Shown: positions 28,839 to 42,209 of the stretch, one piece after another
How positions within the stretch are numbered: the first letter of the stretch is position 1
How the letters are laid out: every line of letters begins with the position of its first letter
Source: Xenopus tropicalis
Taxonomy: Eukaryota > Chordata > Amphibia > Anura > Pipidae
Assembly (NCBI RefSeq): GCF_000004195.4
Contig: NC_030680.2
Span: 143,616,045 to 143,680,044 of the forward strand
DNA length: 64,000 nucleotides
Direction: 5' to 3'
Notes under the pieces: generated by a model
Database searches by the model: none
What the model was told of the DNA's origin: nothing
What the model saw: the letters and a program-made list of their open reading frames with translations, nothing else
Translations under genes and position numbers: made by a program

Positions 28839-31241
28839 CTGAGTAATAGAATAGACACAGTCGGGTATCTGTGATATGATAAAACCCTATTGTCCTGGAA
28901 TCCGACAGTCCCATCAGTGAGGGCACAGCAGGGGGGCGCTACGCAGCGGTCGCAGGCATCACACTGAGGAAGAGCAGCTGTTAAACTTGGCCACATTGCA
29001 CATTATTAACCCCCGGGGCCACATCGCACACACCTGCTCGCCAGCGCTTATTTTTAACTGTAATGAGCATCCTCATTCACTTTAATATCTTTGACCTCCA
29101 ATGATGCATCGTTTACTCTGCCAGGTTTAGATTTATGGGAGGGAGGGCATCATTAACACATTCACTGCCAGCAGGGCATGTAGCGCCATTGGTAATGTAA
29201 AGACTCCAGTGCAGGAAATCTTATGCCAGGGGCCCCTCTTTGCATTTATCCAGTGTTTCTTCACTTATTTCTCTCAAATTGTGGGGCACAAGGGTAAAAA
29301 AATCGGGCTCTGAGGGGCACAAGGCTGGTTACCTATCATTTTACGTTTTATCAAGAAGAGGATCCCAATTGGCCAGTCAAACAGGGCCAAAGTAATCAGG
29401 ACACAGCCCCCAGATTAAAGGGCAAGTCTTGGTAAATTGGTTACCTATCATGCCTTTTAGTTCTACGCCTGCTTTCATTTTAGCCCTGAGCACTACGCTT
29501 GTATATAAGGTGCCATACCAGTGATGTTGCTCATAGCAGCCAATCAGATGCTTTGCTTTGGCTTTCAAACTGTTGAAATCTAATTGCTGATTGGTTGCCC
29601 TGGGCAACATTACCGCTAAAGCTTCACCCCACTTTTTACACAGCATGATAAATATACCCCCAATGTTGTTACATCCCTGCACTGCTTATACTCACTGTGT
29701 ATCCTGTGCCGCAGTCTCACTATTTCAGGACTTGAGAGGGGCCCATTAACACTGACCTGTAATAGGACTTAACCCGCTGTCTGCCCTGGCCCTAGTGGGC
29801 CCCACAGGCCGCGCCGACCAATCTCGCTCCCTCCACTGCATGTACCCCAATCACGGAGGGGGTTGGGGTACATGCAGTGGGTGGGCAGGAGCTTGGAACT
29901 GTAGTGGGGCCCCCAGGTGGCAGCCCAATGGGCCCCTGACACCCCAGTCCAACACTGCCAGTCTGGCCAGACTTCTCCTATTACTATAAATGCGAGCAAT
30001 GCCCCTGTAATGGACCAAAAACGATTTTACTGGCATTATTTTTACCACACCCTGTTTGCCCCAACCATTCCCATTTGCACCCAGTGACACCCAATTCTAT
30101 TGGTCTTACAATACCCCATTTAACCTGCCATCTACAGTCTATACAGTGCCCCCCCCCCGGCCACTAGTAAGCTACATTAACCCTTTTAGTACCAAAACCT
30201 GGACCCACCACCATATGGTCCTTCTATACTGGTGCTGTAGAGCCTACAGGTAAAATTCAAGTTGTTGTTTTATAAATATCAGATTTTTCTCTTAACAGTA
30301 GAAGTCTGACCAGGCAGGGGTTATGGGACTATGTCCCATATAGAGTGTAAGCTCTACGGGGAAGGGACCTCCATCCTCTTGTGTCTTTGACTCTTAGCTT
30401 ATTGCAACTGTATGTTATATTTATTTGTTTTTTTTTTTTTTAAAACTTTGTATTTATCTTACAAAACCCCTGTTATAATAAAAAATAATATAATAATGTA
30501 ATATAAAGTTATAATGCATACATACATATTACAGGCACAGGATACACAGTGAGTATCAGCAGTGCAGGGATATAACAATGTCACTAACTGTTCCCCATAA
30601 TGAAGCCATTTTAGACAGGTGTCTCCTAAGGACTCAGAGGAGCAGTTTATGATTTGGCCGCTCTCCCCTTCCCCATCTGTTCCGGCACAATTCAGCATTT
30701 GTGGGTTATTTTTTCAGGAAAGGACAAATAAACAGTGTCAGGAATCTGATTGGTCCCCGACGTCTTCTGCTTATTCCTATGCCAAGCGGCAGCCATAATT
30801 ACCGTCAATTACTGATTAAACAGGGGCGGTGTGATATATCAATATATATATATAATGTCTATATAAGTACAAGTGACTGGCAAGTGTATCAGTTACATTT
30901 ACCCACTAGAATTAAAATGTGCCATAAATATGACAGATGCCGCCGCAGACTATAACGACAGGCAATAAAGCCAGTGCTTGTGGAATGTCCAACCTTGCTA
31001 TAGAGCCCAAACCTTCTGCAGAATTAAATCCACCAATGAGAAACTCAACCTTCAGAGAAACCCTTACCCTGGAGAAATGAAATACATTACTGATAGATCA
31101 GCCCCGGAGCATTTTGTTTCTTCTTATGCATAATGAAAATCTAATGAAATTCTAGGGCAAAAATGCAGTGTGATTAGTAATTTACTGATAGAAAGTGTTG
31201 TAGGGGGAGCAGGCCCTGTGGCTGCAAGACAGACCGGGAAG
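28839..31241. other. intergenic, mostly unique; hairpin repeat at about 29,490-29,660
   Basis: At 29,490-29,660 lies a diverged CCAAT hairpin (GCAGCCAATCAGATG ... TGATTGGTTGCCCTGGGCA). Around 29,770-29,970 is a GC-rich sequence ending CCCCAGTCCAACACTG, resembling the hAT-like MITE at 41,665. The 28,985-29,280 block (CAGCGCTTATTTTTAACTGT, CCAATGATGCATCGTTTACT) is repeat-free and a candidate conserved element. A T-run lies at 30,429-30,441. No gene recognised. Confidence 0.45.
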
Positions 31242-32336
31242 AGAGGACCCAATAGGGCTGTTCTGCCCCAATAAGGGGTAATTATATCTTAGTTGGGATC
31301 AAGTACAGGTACTGTTTTATTATTACAGAGAAAAGGGAATCATTTAACCATGAAATAAACCCAATAGGGCTGTTCTGCCCCAATAAGGGGTAATTATATC
31401 TTAGTTGGGATCAAGTACAGGTACTGTTTTATTATTACAGAGAAAAGGGAATCATTTAACCATGAAATAAACCCAATAGGGCTGTTCTGCCCCAATAAGG
31501 GGTAATTATATCTTAGTTGGGATCAAGTACAGGTACTGTTTTATTATTACAGAGAAAAGGGAATCATTTAACCATTAAATAAACCCAATAGGGCTGTTCT
31601 GCCCCCCATAAGGGGTAATTATATCTTAGTTGGGATCAAGTACAGGTACTGTTTTATTATTACAGAGAAAAGGGAATCATTTAACCATTAAATAAACCCA
31701 ATAGGGCTGTTCTGCCCCCAATAAGGGGTAATTATATCTTAGTTGGGATCAAGTACAGGTAGTGTTTTATTATTACAGAGAAAAGGGAATCATTTAACCA
31801 TTAAATAAACCCAATAGGGCTGTTCTGCCCCAATAAGGGGTAATTATATCTTAGTTGGGATCAAGTACGGGTACTGTTTTATTATTACAGAGAAAAGGGA
31901 ATCATTTAACCATTAAATAAACCCAATAGGGCTGTTCTGCCCCAATAAGGGGTAATTATATCTTAGTTGGGATCAAGTACAGGTACTGTTTTATTATTAC
32001 AGAGAAAAGGGAATCATTTAACCATTAAATAAACCCAATAGGGCTGTTCTGCCCCTAATAAGGGGTAATTGTATCTTAGCTGGGATCAAGTACAGGTACT
32101 GTTTTATTATTACAGAGAAAAGGGAATCATTTAACCATGAAATAAACCCAATAGGGCTGTTCTGCCCCCAATAAGGGGTAATTATATCTTAGTTGGGATC
32201 AAGTACAGGTACTGTTTTATTATTACAGAGAAAAAGGAAAGCCGTTAAAATTCTGAATTATTTGATTAAAATGGAGTCTATGGGAGATGGGCTTTTTGTA
32301 ATTCGGAGCTTTCTGGATAAGGGATCCCATACCTGT
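31242..32336 (-). mobile_element. MITE with internal 112-bp minisatellite (copy 3, inverted, about 9 units)
   Basis: The same units as 5,970 and 28,108 are read on the opposite strand. The terminal region TCTGGATAAGGGATCCCATA with CCTGTA ends at 32,336. The other end is missing; the array starts abruptly at CCCAATAGGGCTGTTCTGCC. It is the longest array of this family in the window. Confidence 0.9.
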
Positions 32337-33400
32337 ATATGCCCCTCAGTGTAGGTGGTGCGGCACACAGAGGGTACCATAAATACCCCTGCATTGCACT
32401 GAACTTGTTATAAATACCCCAATACCAACAGTTAAAGCGCACTTTAACCCCCCCGTGTCCCATTCAGCCCGACCATCTCAAAGGTAACGGCGTCAGAACA
32501 AAAGATTCCTCCTCGAAGCGTCTCCCCAATTATCTCCCGTAACCGAATTCATCAGGCCCTGGAATCGGCGGCCCGCGCCGGGTTCCGAAAGGGAGAAGAA
32601 AGCCCTATCTATTCCTAAACGCAATTACACTGACAAACTCAATTACACGCCTCGCTTACCCTTTAAATTACTGTCTGATATTGAACAGTTCACTGACGAA
32701 GTTTCATTGTTCGGAGAAATCATTGAGTGTTTACAAATAATCCGAGAAGCGGCGCCTGGGCCACGGCCGCACTGAATTCATTCGATACAATAAACGCGCA
32801 CAGGGAGGGGCCCCCCGGCGCCGCAGCCGCTCCAAATGATGTTTTCAAGAACCCAGATAATAAAAATTTATTGGAACTCTCCGCCCCTAAATGTACTTTT
32901 CTTCTGTGTTCTGTTAATGGCATTTTCTATGGTAAAGGAGTCTAGATTAAAGGGGAACTAAACTCAAAAATAAAATGTAATTTCAAGTAACTTCCCAGTA
33001 TACATTTATTATACAGTTTTACAGGTGTTATCTGTGTCTGTCGGTCCCTTTCTGTTCATTGCCTCTATATACTGTATATATAGCGACACGGCCACGCTGC
33101 AGAGCAAAGGAAACCCTGTACATCTACAATGTAATCTAATGACATTTCTAATTAGCCCTGTAGCACTGGGCAGGTTACCAGTGTTTGGCTGTAAGAGGAT
33201 AGGGCCTGTCGGCCTTCACTACCGGCACCCATTAGGTTTCCAGCCAGCAGCACACAGTGGCATTATTTGCTAATCACCCACCCAGCGGGGCATTTGCCAC
33301 ATAAAATTCATTTTTTTTAACCCACCAATGATTCTTTGTATCCCCGCAGCTCATTGTATTGCTCCAAAGGATAAAGCAAAGCATTTGTCATACCTGTGTG
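32337..33400. other. intergenic, repeat-free block 32,460-32,940, then a T2-like left end
   Basis: 32,460-32,940 has no repeats, even composition and motifs such as CGCAATTACACTGACAAACT and TTAAATTACTGTCTGATATT, a texture often seen in conserved non-coding elements. At 32,949 a T2-like terminus (TTAAAGGGGAACTAAACTC) begins; its other end is not visible. Confidence 0.4.
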
Positions 33401-33404
33401 TGTG

Positions 33405-34165
33405 TATAGATGGATTATAGATAGATACATACATAGATAGATAGATGCCAGATAAATTGATAGATGATAGAGATAGATGGTAAATAGATAGATAGATGAT
33501 TGAGACAGACAGACATAAATAGATACATAGATAGATAGATACATTGATAAATAGATAAATACCAGATAAACTGATAGATAGATAGATGATAGATAGATAG
33601 ATAGATACCAGATACATTGACAAATAGATATATAGATAGATTATAGATAGATAGATAGATAGATGATAGAGACAGACAGACAGATATAGATAGATAATAG
33701 ATAGATGCCAGATAAATTGATAGATGATAGAGATAGATGATAAATAGACAGAGATAGATAGATGATAGAGACGGACAGATATAGACAGAAAGATGATTGA
33801 TTGATTGATTGATTGATTGATAGATAGATAGATAGATAGATGATAGATAGATGCCAGATAAATTGATAGATGATAGAGATAGATGATAAATAGACAGACA
33901 GATAGATGATAAAGACAGACAGATATAGATAGATACCAAATAAATTGATAGATATTATAGCTAGATAATAAATAGATAGACATATAGATAGATGCTAGAT
34001 AGACAGGTACATAGATGATAGATGCCAGATAAATTGATAGATGATATAGATACAGTAGATGATAGATAGATAATAGATTGATAGATACATACATACATAT
34101 ATAGATGATAGATAAATAGATGAGACGGATAGATTGATAGATAAATAATAGATAGACTGAAGCAG
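33405..34165. repeat. degenerate GATA tetranucleotide array (1)
   Basis: TAGATAGATAGATGATAGA-type sequence with interspersed GCCAGATAAATTGATAGATG blocks that themselves recur about every 130-150 bp. The minus-strand frames rich in Ser, Ile, Tyr and Leu (SIYLSIYL) are artefacts of the repeat. Confidence 0.95.
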
Positions 34166-34857
34166 AAAGTAGACAATAAAAGAAGAAGCCGCAGCCTTTT
34201 AGTTCAACAGATTAAAATACTGTTCCTAGTTGTGCCATTAACAATGGACTTAGAAGTTATTGCTAAGTTTATGCTGCCATCTAGTGTTCATATAGCATAT
34301 ATATATATATCTCACTCTCTCTGTCTCTCTCTCTCTCTATGTGTAGGCAAGAACCAAATAACATAAAAGTGGCCAAAGGAATGGAAGGGGCTGGAATGTC
34401 CAAACTAAGTAGCAGCTGGAGGAAATTGCATGATCTTTGAGGTTTAATAAAGATCCAGCCTGTTTATGTTCCAATTATCCTACATTTTCTCTAGAAAATG
34501 GGAAGCTTTCTGTACGTTGCCTTTCCCTCAGAGGAGAAACCTTAAAAAAGAATATGGCTATAAAACTATATTATACACACTAAGCCTACAGCCCCAGCCT
34601 AAAGGTTCAGCATCTCTAAAGGCCTTCAAATTGTCACAGGAGCTCGCCTTCTTTCCCCTTCTTGGACCTTGTTAGAAGTGTCAGTGACACCGTACATGCT
34701 CAGTGCGCTCTGGGCAGCTGTTGGGGAGCTGAGATTAGGGGGTTGTAGCAAATTATGAAGCAGAAAATCATTTATCACAGAAGCCCAATATGGACAAAAT
34801 GGTTAGGGAAGACTTATATGTGTATCTTGGCAGCCTGTAGAAAATAATGGCAGTTAC
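34166..34857. other. intergenic, (AT)n/(CT)n tract at about 34,297-34,340
   Basis: ATATATATATAT is followed by CTCACTCTCTCTGTCTCTCT. The rest is unique-looking with no gene. It leads into the 54-bp array. Confidence 0.5.
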
Positions 34858-37800
34858 ATACTCTCACTGTCATCCTGCCCAATGATATATAATAATGACA
34901 CAGTTACGTACTCTCTCTCACTATCATCCTGCCCAATGATATATAATAATGGCACAGTTACATACTCTCTCTCACTGTCATCCTGCCCAATAATATATAA
35001 TAATGGCACAGTTACATTCTCTCTCTCACTGTCATCCTGCCCAATGATATATAATAATGGCACAGTTACATTCTCTCTCTCACTGTCATCCTGCCCAATG
35101 ATATATAATAATGGCACAGTTACATACTCTCTCTCACTGTCATCCTGCCCAATAATATATAATAATGGCACAGTTACATTCTCTCTCTCACTGTCATCCT
35201 GCCCAATGATATATAATAATGGCACAGTTACGTACTCTCTCTCACTGTCATCCTGCCCAATAATATATAATAATGGCACAGTTACATACTCTCTCTCACT
35301 GTCATCCTGCCCAATAATATATAATAATGGCACAGTTACATACTCTCTCTCACTGTCATCCTGCCCAATGATATATAATAATGGCACAGTTACATACTCT
35401 CTCTCACTGTCATCCTGCCCAATGATATATAATAATGGCACAGTTACGTACTCTCTCTCACTGTCATCCTGCCCAATGATATATAATAATGACACAGTTA
35501 CATACTCTCTCTCACTTTCATCCTGCCCAATGATATATAATAATGGCACAGTTACGTACTCTCTCTCACTGTCATCCTGCCCAATGATATATAATAATGA
35601 CACAGTTACATACTCTCTCTCACTGTCATCCTGCCCAATGATATATAATAATGGCACAGTTACGTACTCTCTCTCACTGTCATCCTGCCCAATGATATAT
35701 AATAATGACACAGTTACATACTCTCTCTCACTGTCATCCTGCCCAATGATATATAATAATGGCACAGTTACGTACTCTCTCTCACTGTCATCCTGCCCAA
35801 TGATATATAATAATGACACAGTTACATACTCTCTCTCACTGTCATCCTGCCCAATGATATATAATAATGGCACAGTTACGTACTCTCTCTCACTGTCATC
35901 CTGCCCAATGATATATAATAATGACACAGTTACATACTCTCTCTCACTGTCATCCTGCCCAATGATATATAATAATGGCACAGTTACGTACTCTCTCTCA
36001 CTGTCATCCTGCCCAATGATATATAATAATGGCACAGTTACGTACTCTCTCTCACTGTCATCCTGCCCAATGATATATAATAATGGCACAGTTACGTACT
36101 CTCTCTCACTGTCATCCTGCCCAATGATATATAATAATGGCACAGTTACGTACTCTCTCTCACTGTCATCCTGCCCAATGATATATAATAATGGCACAGT
36201 TACGTACTCTCTCTCACTGTCATCCTGCCCAATGATATATAATAATGGCACAGTTATGTACTCTCTCTCACTGTCATCCTGCCCAATGATATAAATTAAT
36301 GGCACAGTTACGTACTCTCTCTCTCTCACTGTCATCCTGCCCAATGATATATAATAATGGCACAGTTACGTACTCTCTCTCTCTCACTGTCATCCTGCCC
36401 AATGATATATAATATTGGCACAGTTACGTACTCTCTCTCTCTCACTGTCATCCTGCCCAATGATATATAATAATGGCACAGTTACGTACTCTCTCTCTCT
36501 CACTGTCATCCTGCCCAATGATATATAATAATGACACAGTTACATACTCTCTCTCACTGTCATCCTGCCCAATGATATATAATAATGGCACAGTTACGTA
36601 CTCTCTCTCACTGTCATCCTGCCCAATGATAAATAATAATGGCACAGTTACGTACTCTCACTGTCATCCTGCCCAATCATAAATAATAATGGCACAGTTA
36701 CGTACTCTCTCTCACTGTCATCCTGCCCAATGATATATAATAATGGCACAGTTACGTACTCTCTCTCACTGTCATCCTGCCCAATGATATATAATAATGG
36801 CAAAGTTACATACTCTCTCTCACTGTCATCCTGCCCAATGATATATAATAATGACACAGTTACATACTCTCTCTCACTGTCATCCTGCCCAATGATATAT
36901 AATAATGGCACAGTTACGTACTCTCTCTCACTGTCATCCTGCCCAATGATATATAATAATGACACAGTTACGTACTCTCTCTCACTATCATCCTGCCCAA
37001 TGATATATAATAATGGCACAGTTACATACTCTCTCTCACTGTCATCCTGCCCAATAATATATAATAATGGCACAGTTACATTCTCTCTCTCACTGTCATC
37101 CTGCCCAATAATATATAATAATGGCACAGTTACATACTCTCTCTCACTGTCATCCTGCCCAATGATATATAATAATGGCACAGTTACATACTCTCTCTCA
37201 CTGTCATCCTGCCCAATGATATATAATAATGGCACAGTTACGTACTCTCTCTCACTGTCATCCTGCCCAATGATATATAATAATGACACAGTTACATACT
37301 CTCTCTCACTGTCATCCTGCCCAATGATATATAATAATGGCACAGTTACGTACTCTCTCTCACTGTCATCCTGCCCAATGATATATAATAATGACACAGT
37401 TACGTACTCTCTCTCACTGTCATCCTGCCCAATGATATATAATAATGGCACAGTTACGTACTCTCTCTCACTGTCATCCTGCCCAATGATATATAATAAT
37501 GACACAGTTACATACTCTCTCTCACTGTCATCCTGCCCAATGATATATAATAATGGCACAGTTACGTACTCTCTCTCACTGTCATCCTGCCCAATGATAT
37601 ATAATAATGACACAGTTACATACTCTCTCTCACTGTCATCCTGCCCAATGATATATAATAATGGCACAGTTACGTACTCTCTCTCACTGTCATCCTGCCC
37701 AATGATATATAATAATGACACAGTTACATACTCTCTCTCACTGTCATCCTGCCCAATGATATATAATAATGGCACAGTTACGTACTCTCTCTCACTGTCA

Positions 37801-40044
37801 TCCTGCCCAATGATATATAATAATGACACAGTTACATACTCTCTCTCACTGTCATCCTGCCCAATGATATATAATAATGGCACAGTTACGTACTCTCTCT
37901 CACTGTCATCCTGCCCAATGATATATAATAATGGCACAGTTACGTACTCTCTCTCACTGTCATCCTGCCCAATGATATATAATAATGGCACAGTTACGTA
38001 CTCTCTCTCACTGTCATCCTGCCCAATGATATATAATAATGGCACAGTTACGTACTCTCTCTCACTGTCATCCTGCCCAATGATATATAATAATGGCACA
38101 GTTATGTACTCTCTCTCACTGTCATCCCTGCCCAATGATATAAATTAATGGCACAGTTACGTACTCTCTCTCTCTCACTGTCATCCTGCCCAATGATATA
38201 TAATAATGGCACAGTTACGTACTCTCTCTCTCTCACTGTCATCCTGCCCAATGATATATAATATTGGCACAGTTACGTACTCTCACTGTCATCCTGCCCA
38301 ATGATATATAATAATGGCACAGTTACGTACTCTCTCTCACTGTCATCCTGCCCAATGATATATAATAATGACACAGTTACATACTCTCTCTCACTGTCAT
38401 CCTGCCCAATGATATATAATAATGGCACAGTTACGTACTCTCTCTCACTGTCATCCTGCCCAATGATAAATAATAATGGCACAGTTACGTACTCTCACTG
38501 TCATCCTGCCCAATCATAAATAATAATGGCACAGTTACGTACTCTCTCTCACTGTCATCCTGCCCAATGATATATAATAATGGCACAGTTACGTACTCTC
38601 TCTCACTGTCATCCTGCCCAATGATATATAATAATGACACAGTTACGTACTCTCTCTCACTGTCATCCTGCCCAATGATATATAATAATGACACAGTTAC
38701 ATACTCTCTCTCACTGTCATCCTGCCCAATGATATATAATAATGGCACAGTTATGTACTCTCTCTCACTGTCATCCTGCCCAATGATATAAATTAATGGC
38801 ACAGTTACATACTCTCTCTCACTGTCATCCTGCCCAATGATATATAATAATGACACAGTTACATACTCTCTCTCACTGTCATCCTGCCCAATGATATATA
38901 ATAATGGCACAGTTATGTACTCTCTCTCACTGTCATCCTGCCCAATGATATAAATTAATGGCACAGTTACGTACTCTCTCTCACTGTCATCCTGCCCAAT
39001 GATATATAATAATGGCACAGTTACGTACTCTCTCTCACTGTCATCCTGCCCAATGATATATAATAATGGCACAGTTACGTACTCTCTCTCACTGTCATCC
39101 TGCCCAATGATATAAATTAATGGCACAGTTACGTACTCTCTCTCTCTCACTGTCATCCTGCCCAATGATATATAATAATGGCACAGTTAGGTACTCTCTC
39201 TCTCTCTCTCACTGTCATCCTGCCCAATGATATATAATATTGGCACAGTTACGTACTCTCACTGTCATCCTGCCCAATGATATATAATAATGGCACAGTT
39301 ACGTACTCTCTCTCACTGTCATCCTGCCCAATGATATATAATAATGGCACAGTTACGTACTCTCTCTCACTGTCATCCTGCCCAATGATAAATAATAATG
39401 GCACAGTTACGTACTCTCACTGTCATCCTGCCCAATCATAAATAATAATGGCACAGTTACATACTCTCTCTCACTGTCATCCTGCCCAATGATATATAAT
39501 AATGACACAGTTACATACTCTCTCTCACTGTCATCCTGCCCAATGTTATATAATAATGACACAGTTACGTACTCTCTCTCACTGTCATCCTGCCCAATGT
39601 TATATAATAATGACACAGTTACGTACTCTCACTCACTGTCATCCTGCCCAATGTTATATAAAAATGACACAGTTACGTACTCTCTCTCACTGTCATCCTG
39701 CCCAATGTTATATAATAATGACACAGTTATGTACTCTCACTCACTGTCATCCTGCCCAATGATATATAATAATGGCACAGTTACGTACTCTCTCTCACTG
39801 TCATCCTGCCCAATGATATATAATAATGGCAAAGTTACGTACTCTCTCTCACTGTCATCCTGCCCAATGATATATAATAATGGCACAGTTACATACTCTC
39901 TCTCACTGTCATCCTGCCCAATGATATATAATATTGGCACAGTTACATACTCTCACTGTCATCCTGCCCAATGATATATAATATTGGCACAGTTACATAC
40001 TCTCACTGTCATCCTGCTCAATGATATATAATAATGGCACAGTT
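34858..40044 (+). repeat. 54-bp satellite array, about 96 units (5.2 kb)
   Basis: Unit words: ACTCTCTCTCACTGTCATCC, TGCCCAATGATATATAATAA, TGGCACAGTTACGT. Because 54 is a multiple of 3 and the unit lacks stops in one frame on each strand, both strands are open for hundreds of codons. Two main variants (GGCACAGTTACGTA and GACACAGTTACATA) alternate over long stretches (for example 35,460-35,960 and 37,260-37,880), giving 108-bp dimers. Marker variants (ATAAATTAAT; extra CTCT; AATATTGGCAC) recur about 1.85 kb apart, showing block duplication inside the array. Confidence 0.97.
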
Positions 40045-40046
40045 TA

Positions 40047-40116
40047 GAAACCGGAATAGGGCTAAACCGGAATAGGGCTAAACCGGAAAAGGGCTAAACC
40101 GGAATAGGGCTAGACC
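40047..40116 (+). repeat. 16-bp tandem repeat, about 4 units
   Basis: AAACCGGAATAGGGCT is repeated, with one AAAAGGG variant, immediately after the last 54-bp unit. Confidence 0.9.
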
Positions 40117-40404
40117 GGCTAAAGTCTTGGCGTAGGACGGAAGGGTTTGGGTTCCAAGAGCACTGGGCTGACTTTCTCTTTGGGTACAATTTATATACTG
40201 TTTATAATTTATATGGTTACACCATTTTTAGGAGGGACAATGGATTACAAATGGTGGAGGGGTTTGTCTTTAGGTAAAGCCAGAATTAAAGCCAAGCACT
40301 AAAGAAATTACCAGGGAAAGCAATGGGGAGGGTGTGGAATCCCTTTGGGTAGAGGTTTCAGCAGGGCTAAAGGTTGCAAAGAAAATTATCATTGGCTTAT
40401 ACTA

Positions 40405-40708
40405 GGGATCCCCAACCTTTATACCCAAGAGACACATTCAAATGGGAAAAGTGTTGGGGAGCAACACAAGCATGGAAAAAGTTCCTGGGGGTGCAAATAA
40501 GGGCTGTGATTGGCTATTTGGTAGCCCCTATGGGGACTGGCAGCCTATAGAAGCCTCTGTTTGGCTTTACACTGGGTTTTATGCAACTAAAACTTGCCCC
40601 CAAGTCAGGAATTCAAAAATAACTCCCTGGTTTGGGGGCACTGAGAGCAACACCCAAGGGGTTGGGGAGCAACATGTTGCCCCTGAGCCACTGGTTGGGG
40701 ATCACTGG
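40405..40708. mobile_element. hAT-like MITE, AGGGATCCCCAACC ends
   Basis: The left end AGGGATCCCCAACCTT and the right end GGTTGGGGATCACTG are inverted. The class is inferred from the CAGTGATCCCCAACC-type terminus. An 8-bp target duplication is not clear. Confidence 0.7.
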
Positions 40709-40739
40709 TGTATGGTATAAACCACCCCGTATAAGTGAA

Positions 40740-41050
40740 GAGGATAAGACCCAGCTACTGTTGCAAAGGGAGGAGGCTCACGACTAGATCAAGTTGTTAT
40801 TATGGGGGGACTTTAATTATCCGGACATTGACTGGAGTAACGGGGTGGCCAAGTTATTAAGGCTAGTAGGTTTGTAAACATGCTAACTGCCAACATTTTA
40901 TTTCAGGCGGTTCAAGAACCTACTAGGAATGAGTCTATTTTGGACCTGGTAATATCTAATAACATTGAACTCATCTCTAACATTTGTGTGTGTGTGGGGG
41001 GGGGCATTTGGGGACCAGTGATCACAACATGGTCTCCTTTGAGAGTATAG
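40740..41050 (+). pseudogene. CR1-type LINE fragment, endonuclease region
   Basis: Translating the plus strand with frame shifts gives GGDFNYPDIDWSN, the end of the APE endonuclease core of CR1-like LINEs. It is followed by words like RFKNLLGMSLFWTW (a decayed form of the usual EPTR...LDL region) and a GDQ*SQHG remnant of the GxSDH box. Stops and shifts show it is dead. Confidence 0.75.
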
Positions 41051-41319
41051 GGCGCATTTACATCCACCCAATGAGCAAAGTGCCATTTTAAACACGACCA
41101 CCATGTTTTTTTCCCCACAATGCACCATTTTCTCCAGAATTCCAGTGTCATGGATGCAAACTGAGTCCTGGCACCTACCACAATTGTGTTTGATTCACCA
41201 AAACAGATGTAAATATGTGTAAATATTTTCTAATTCTGCCTTGCGTGACTCCTCGCTGGTGTAATCTACAGTTAGTACTAGTGGTTGTATATATAGTTTA
41301 TGTATGTGAGTGTATAGAT

Positions 41320-41433
41320 TGGTAGGTGTGGGTTGTGGGTGCTGGGTTTACTTGGATGGGTTGAACTTGATGGACACTGGTCTTTTTTCAACCCTATGTA
41401 ACTATGTAACTATGTAACTATGTAACTATGTAA
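41320..41433 (+). mobile_element. CR1-type LINE 3' end with (TATGTAAC)n tail
   Basis: GGTTGAACTTGATGGACACT, then GGTCTTTTTTCAACCCTATG, is the usual 3' terminus of CR1 elements, followed by five ACTATGTA repeats (41,395-41,433), the 8-bp tail typical of CR1. Confidence 0.85.
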
Positions 41434-41656
41434 TGCGTCGCTCTAACCCTTTGGCGCAAGTGATGTTGCACCTATTGATACAGGGCGCTGGGGGAACCCT
41501 GCAGCTACTGCCTGGTCAGGAAGGGGTGGTATCTCTAGGGTTCCCCTGCTTCAATAGGTGCAGTAGCCCCCAATTTAGAACAGAAGGCAGGAAGGACTGA
41601 ATGGCGTAGAGTAGAGCTATAGGGGGCAAGAAGTTCATTTACCTTTAACAAAAGTG
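41434..41656. other. unique-looking sequence
   Basis: No feature recognised between the CR1 tail and the next MITE. Confidence 0.35.
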
Positions 41657-41664
41657 GTTCTACA

Positions 41665-41841
41665 CAGTGTCGGACTGGGGGGTGCTCCCGCCCCAGGGGC
41701 CCTGCAGGTGCCCCCCAACCCCCCCCCCCCGCAGGGCCCCCACTCAACAAGCGTCAGAGAGAGTGCAGGCAAGGGTCGGGCCTCGGCCACCGGGGCCCAC
41801 CAGGATTTTTCCCAGTGTCCCGGCAGCCCAGTCCGACCCTG
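41665..41841. mobile_element. hAT-type MITE with 8-bp duplication GTTCTACA
   Basis: Exact 8-bp direct repeats GTTCTACA at 41,657-41,664 and 41,842-41,849 flank inverted ends CAGTGTCGGACTGGG and CCCAGTCCGACCCTG. An 8-bp duplication and CAG-type ends are hallmarks of hAT transposons. The 177-bp interior is GC-rich and non-coding. Confidence 0.93.
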
Positions 41842-41909
41842 GTTCTACATGCAACTGACTGCGGGGAAATTGCGGGGACCTCAACTGCACTTGCATAAAT
41901 GAGACCTAG

Positions 41910-42140
41910 AGTCTCAATTGGTCTTTATTTTGTATTATTTGGAGTTTTTGAATTATTTAGCTTTCTGTTCAGCAGCTCTCCAGTTTGGAATTTCAGCAAC
42001 ACTCTGTTGCTAGGGTCTAATTTAACCTAGCAACCAGGCAGTGATTTGAAAGAAAGACAGGAATATGTATAGGGGAGGGCTTGAATAGAAAGATAAATAA
42101 TAAAAAGTGACAATAACAATACAGCTGTGGTGTCACAGAG
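41910..42140 (-). repeat. dispersed repeat, copy 3 (reverse)
   Basis: Reverse complement of the family at 5,455: TTCAGCAGCTCTCCAGTTTG, CTAGCAACCAGGCAGTG and the AGGGCTTGAATAG region, ending near the CACAGAG word. Only the right half of the repeat is present. Confidence 0.75.
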
Positions 42141-42209
42141 CATCAAATAAAAAAGTGTTGGTGTTATTGGTTAAAAAATGTGCTTTTAAGGCATTTGAGT
42201 TCCTTGGTA

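Noticed and set aside
33351..34176. Minus-strand frames rich in Ser-Ile-Tyr-Leu, also at 56,677-57,123
   Set aside because: Translation of a GATA microsatellite.
34854..38148. Open frames of about 470-496 codons on both strands
   Set aside because: They follow only from a 54-bp unit that happens to lack stops in one frame of each strand. Both strands cannot be selected for coding, and there is no start context or domain.
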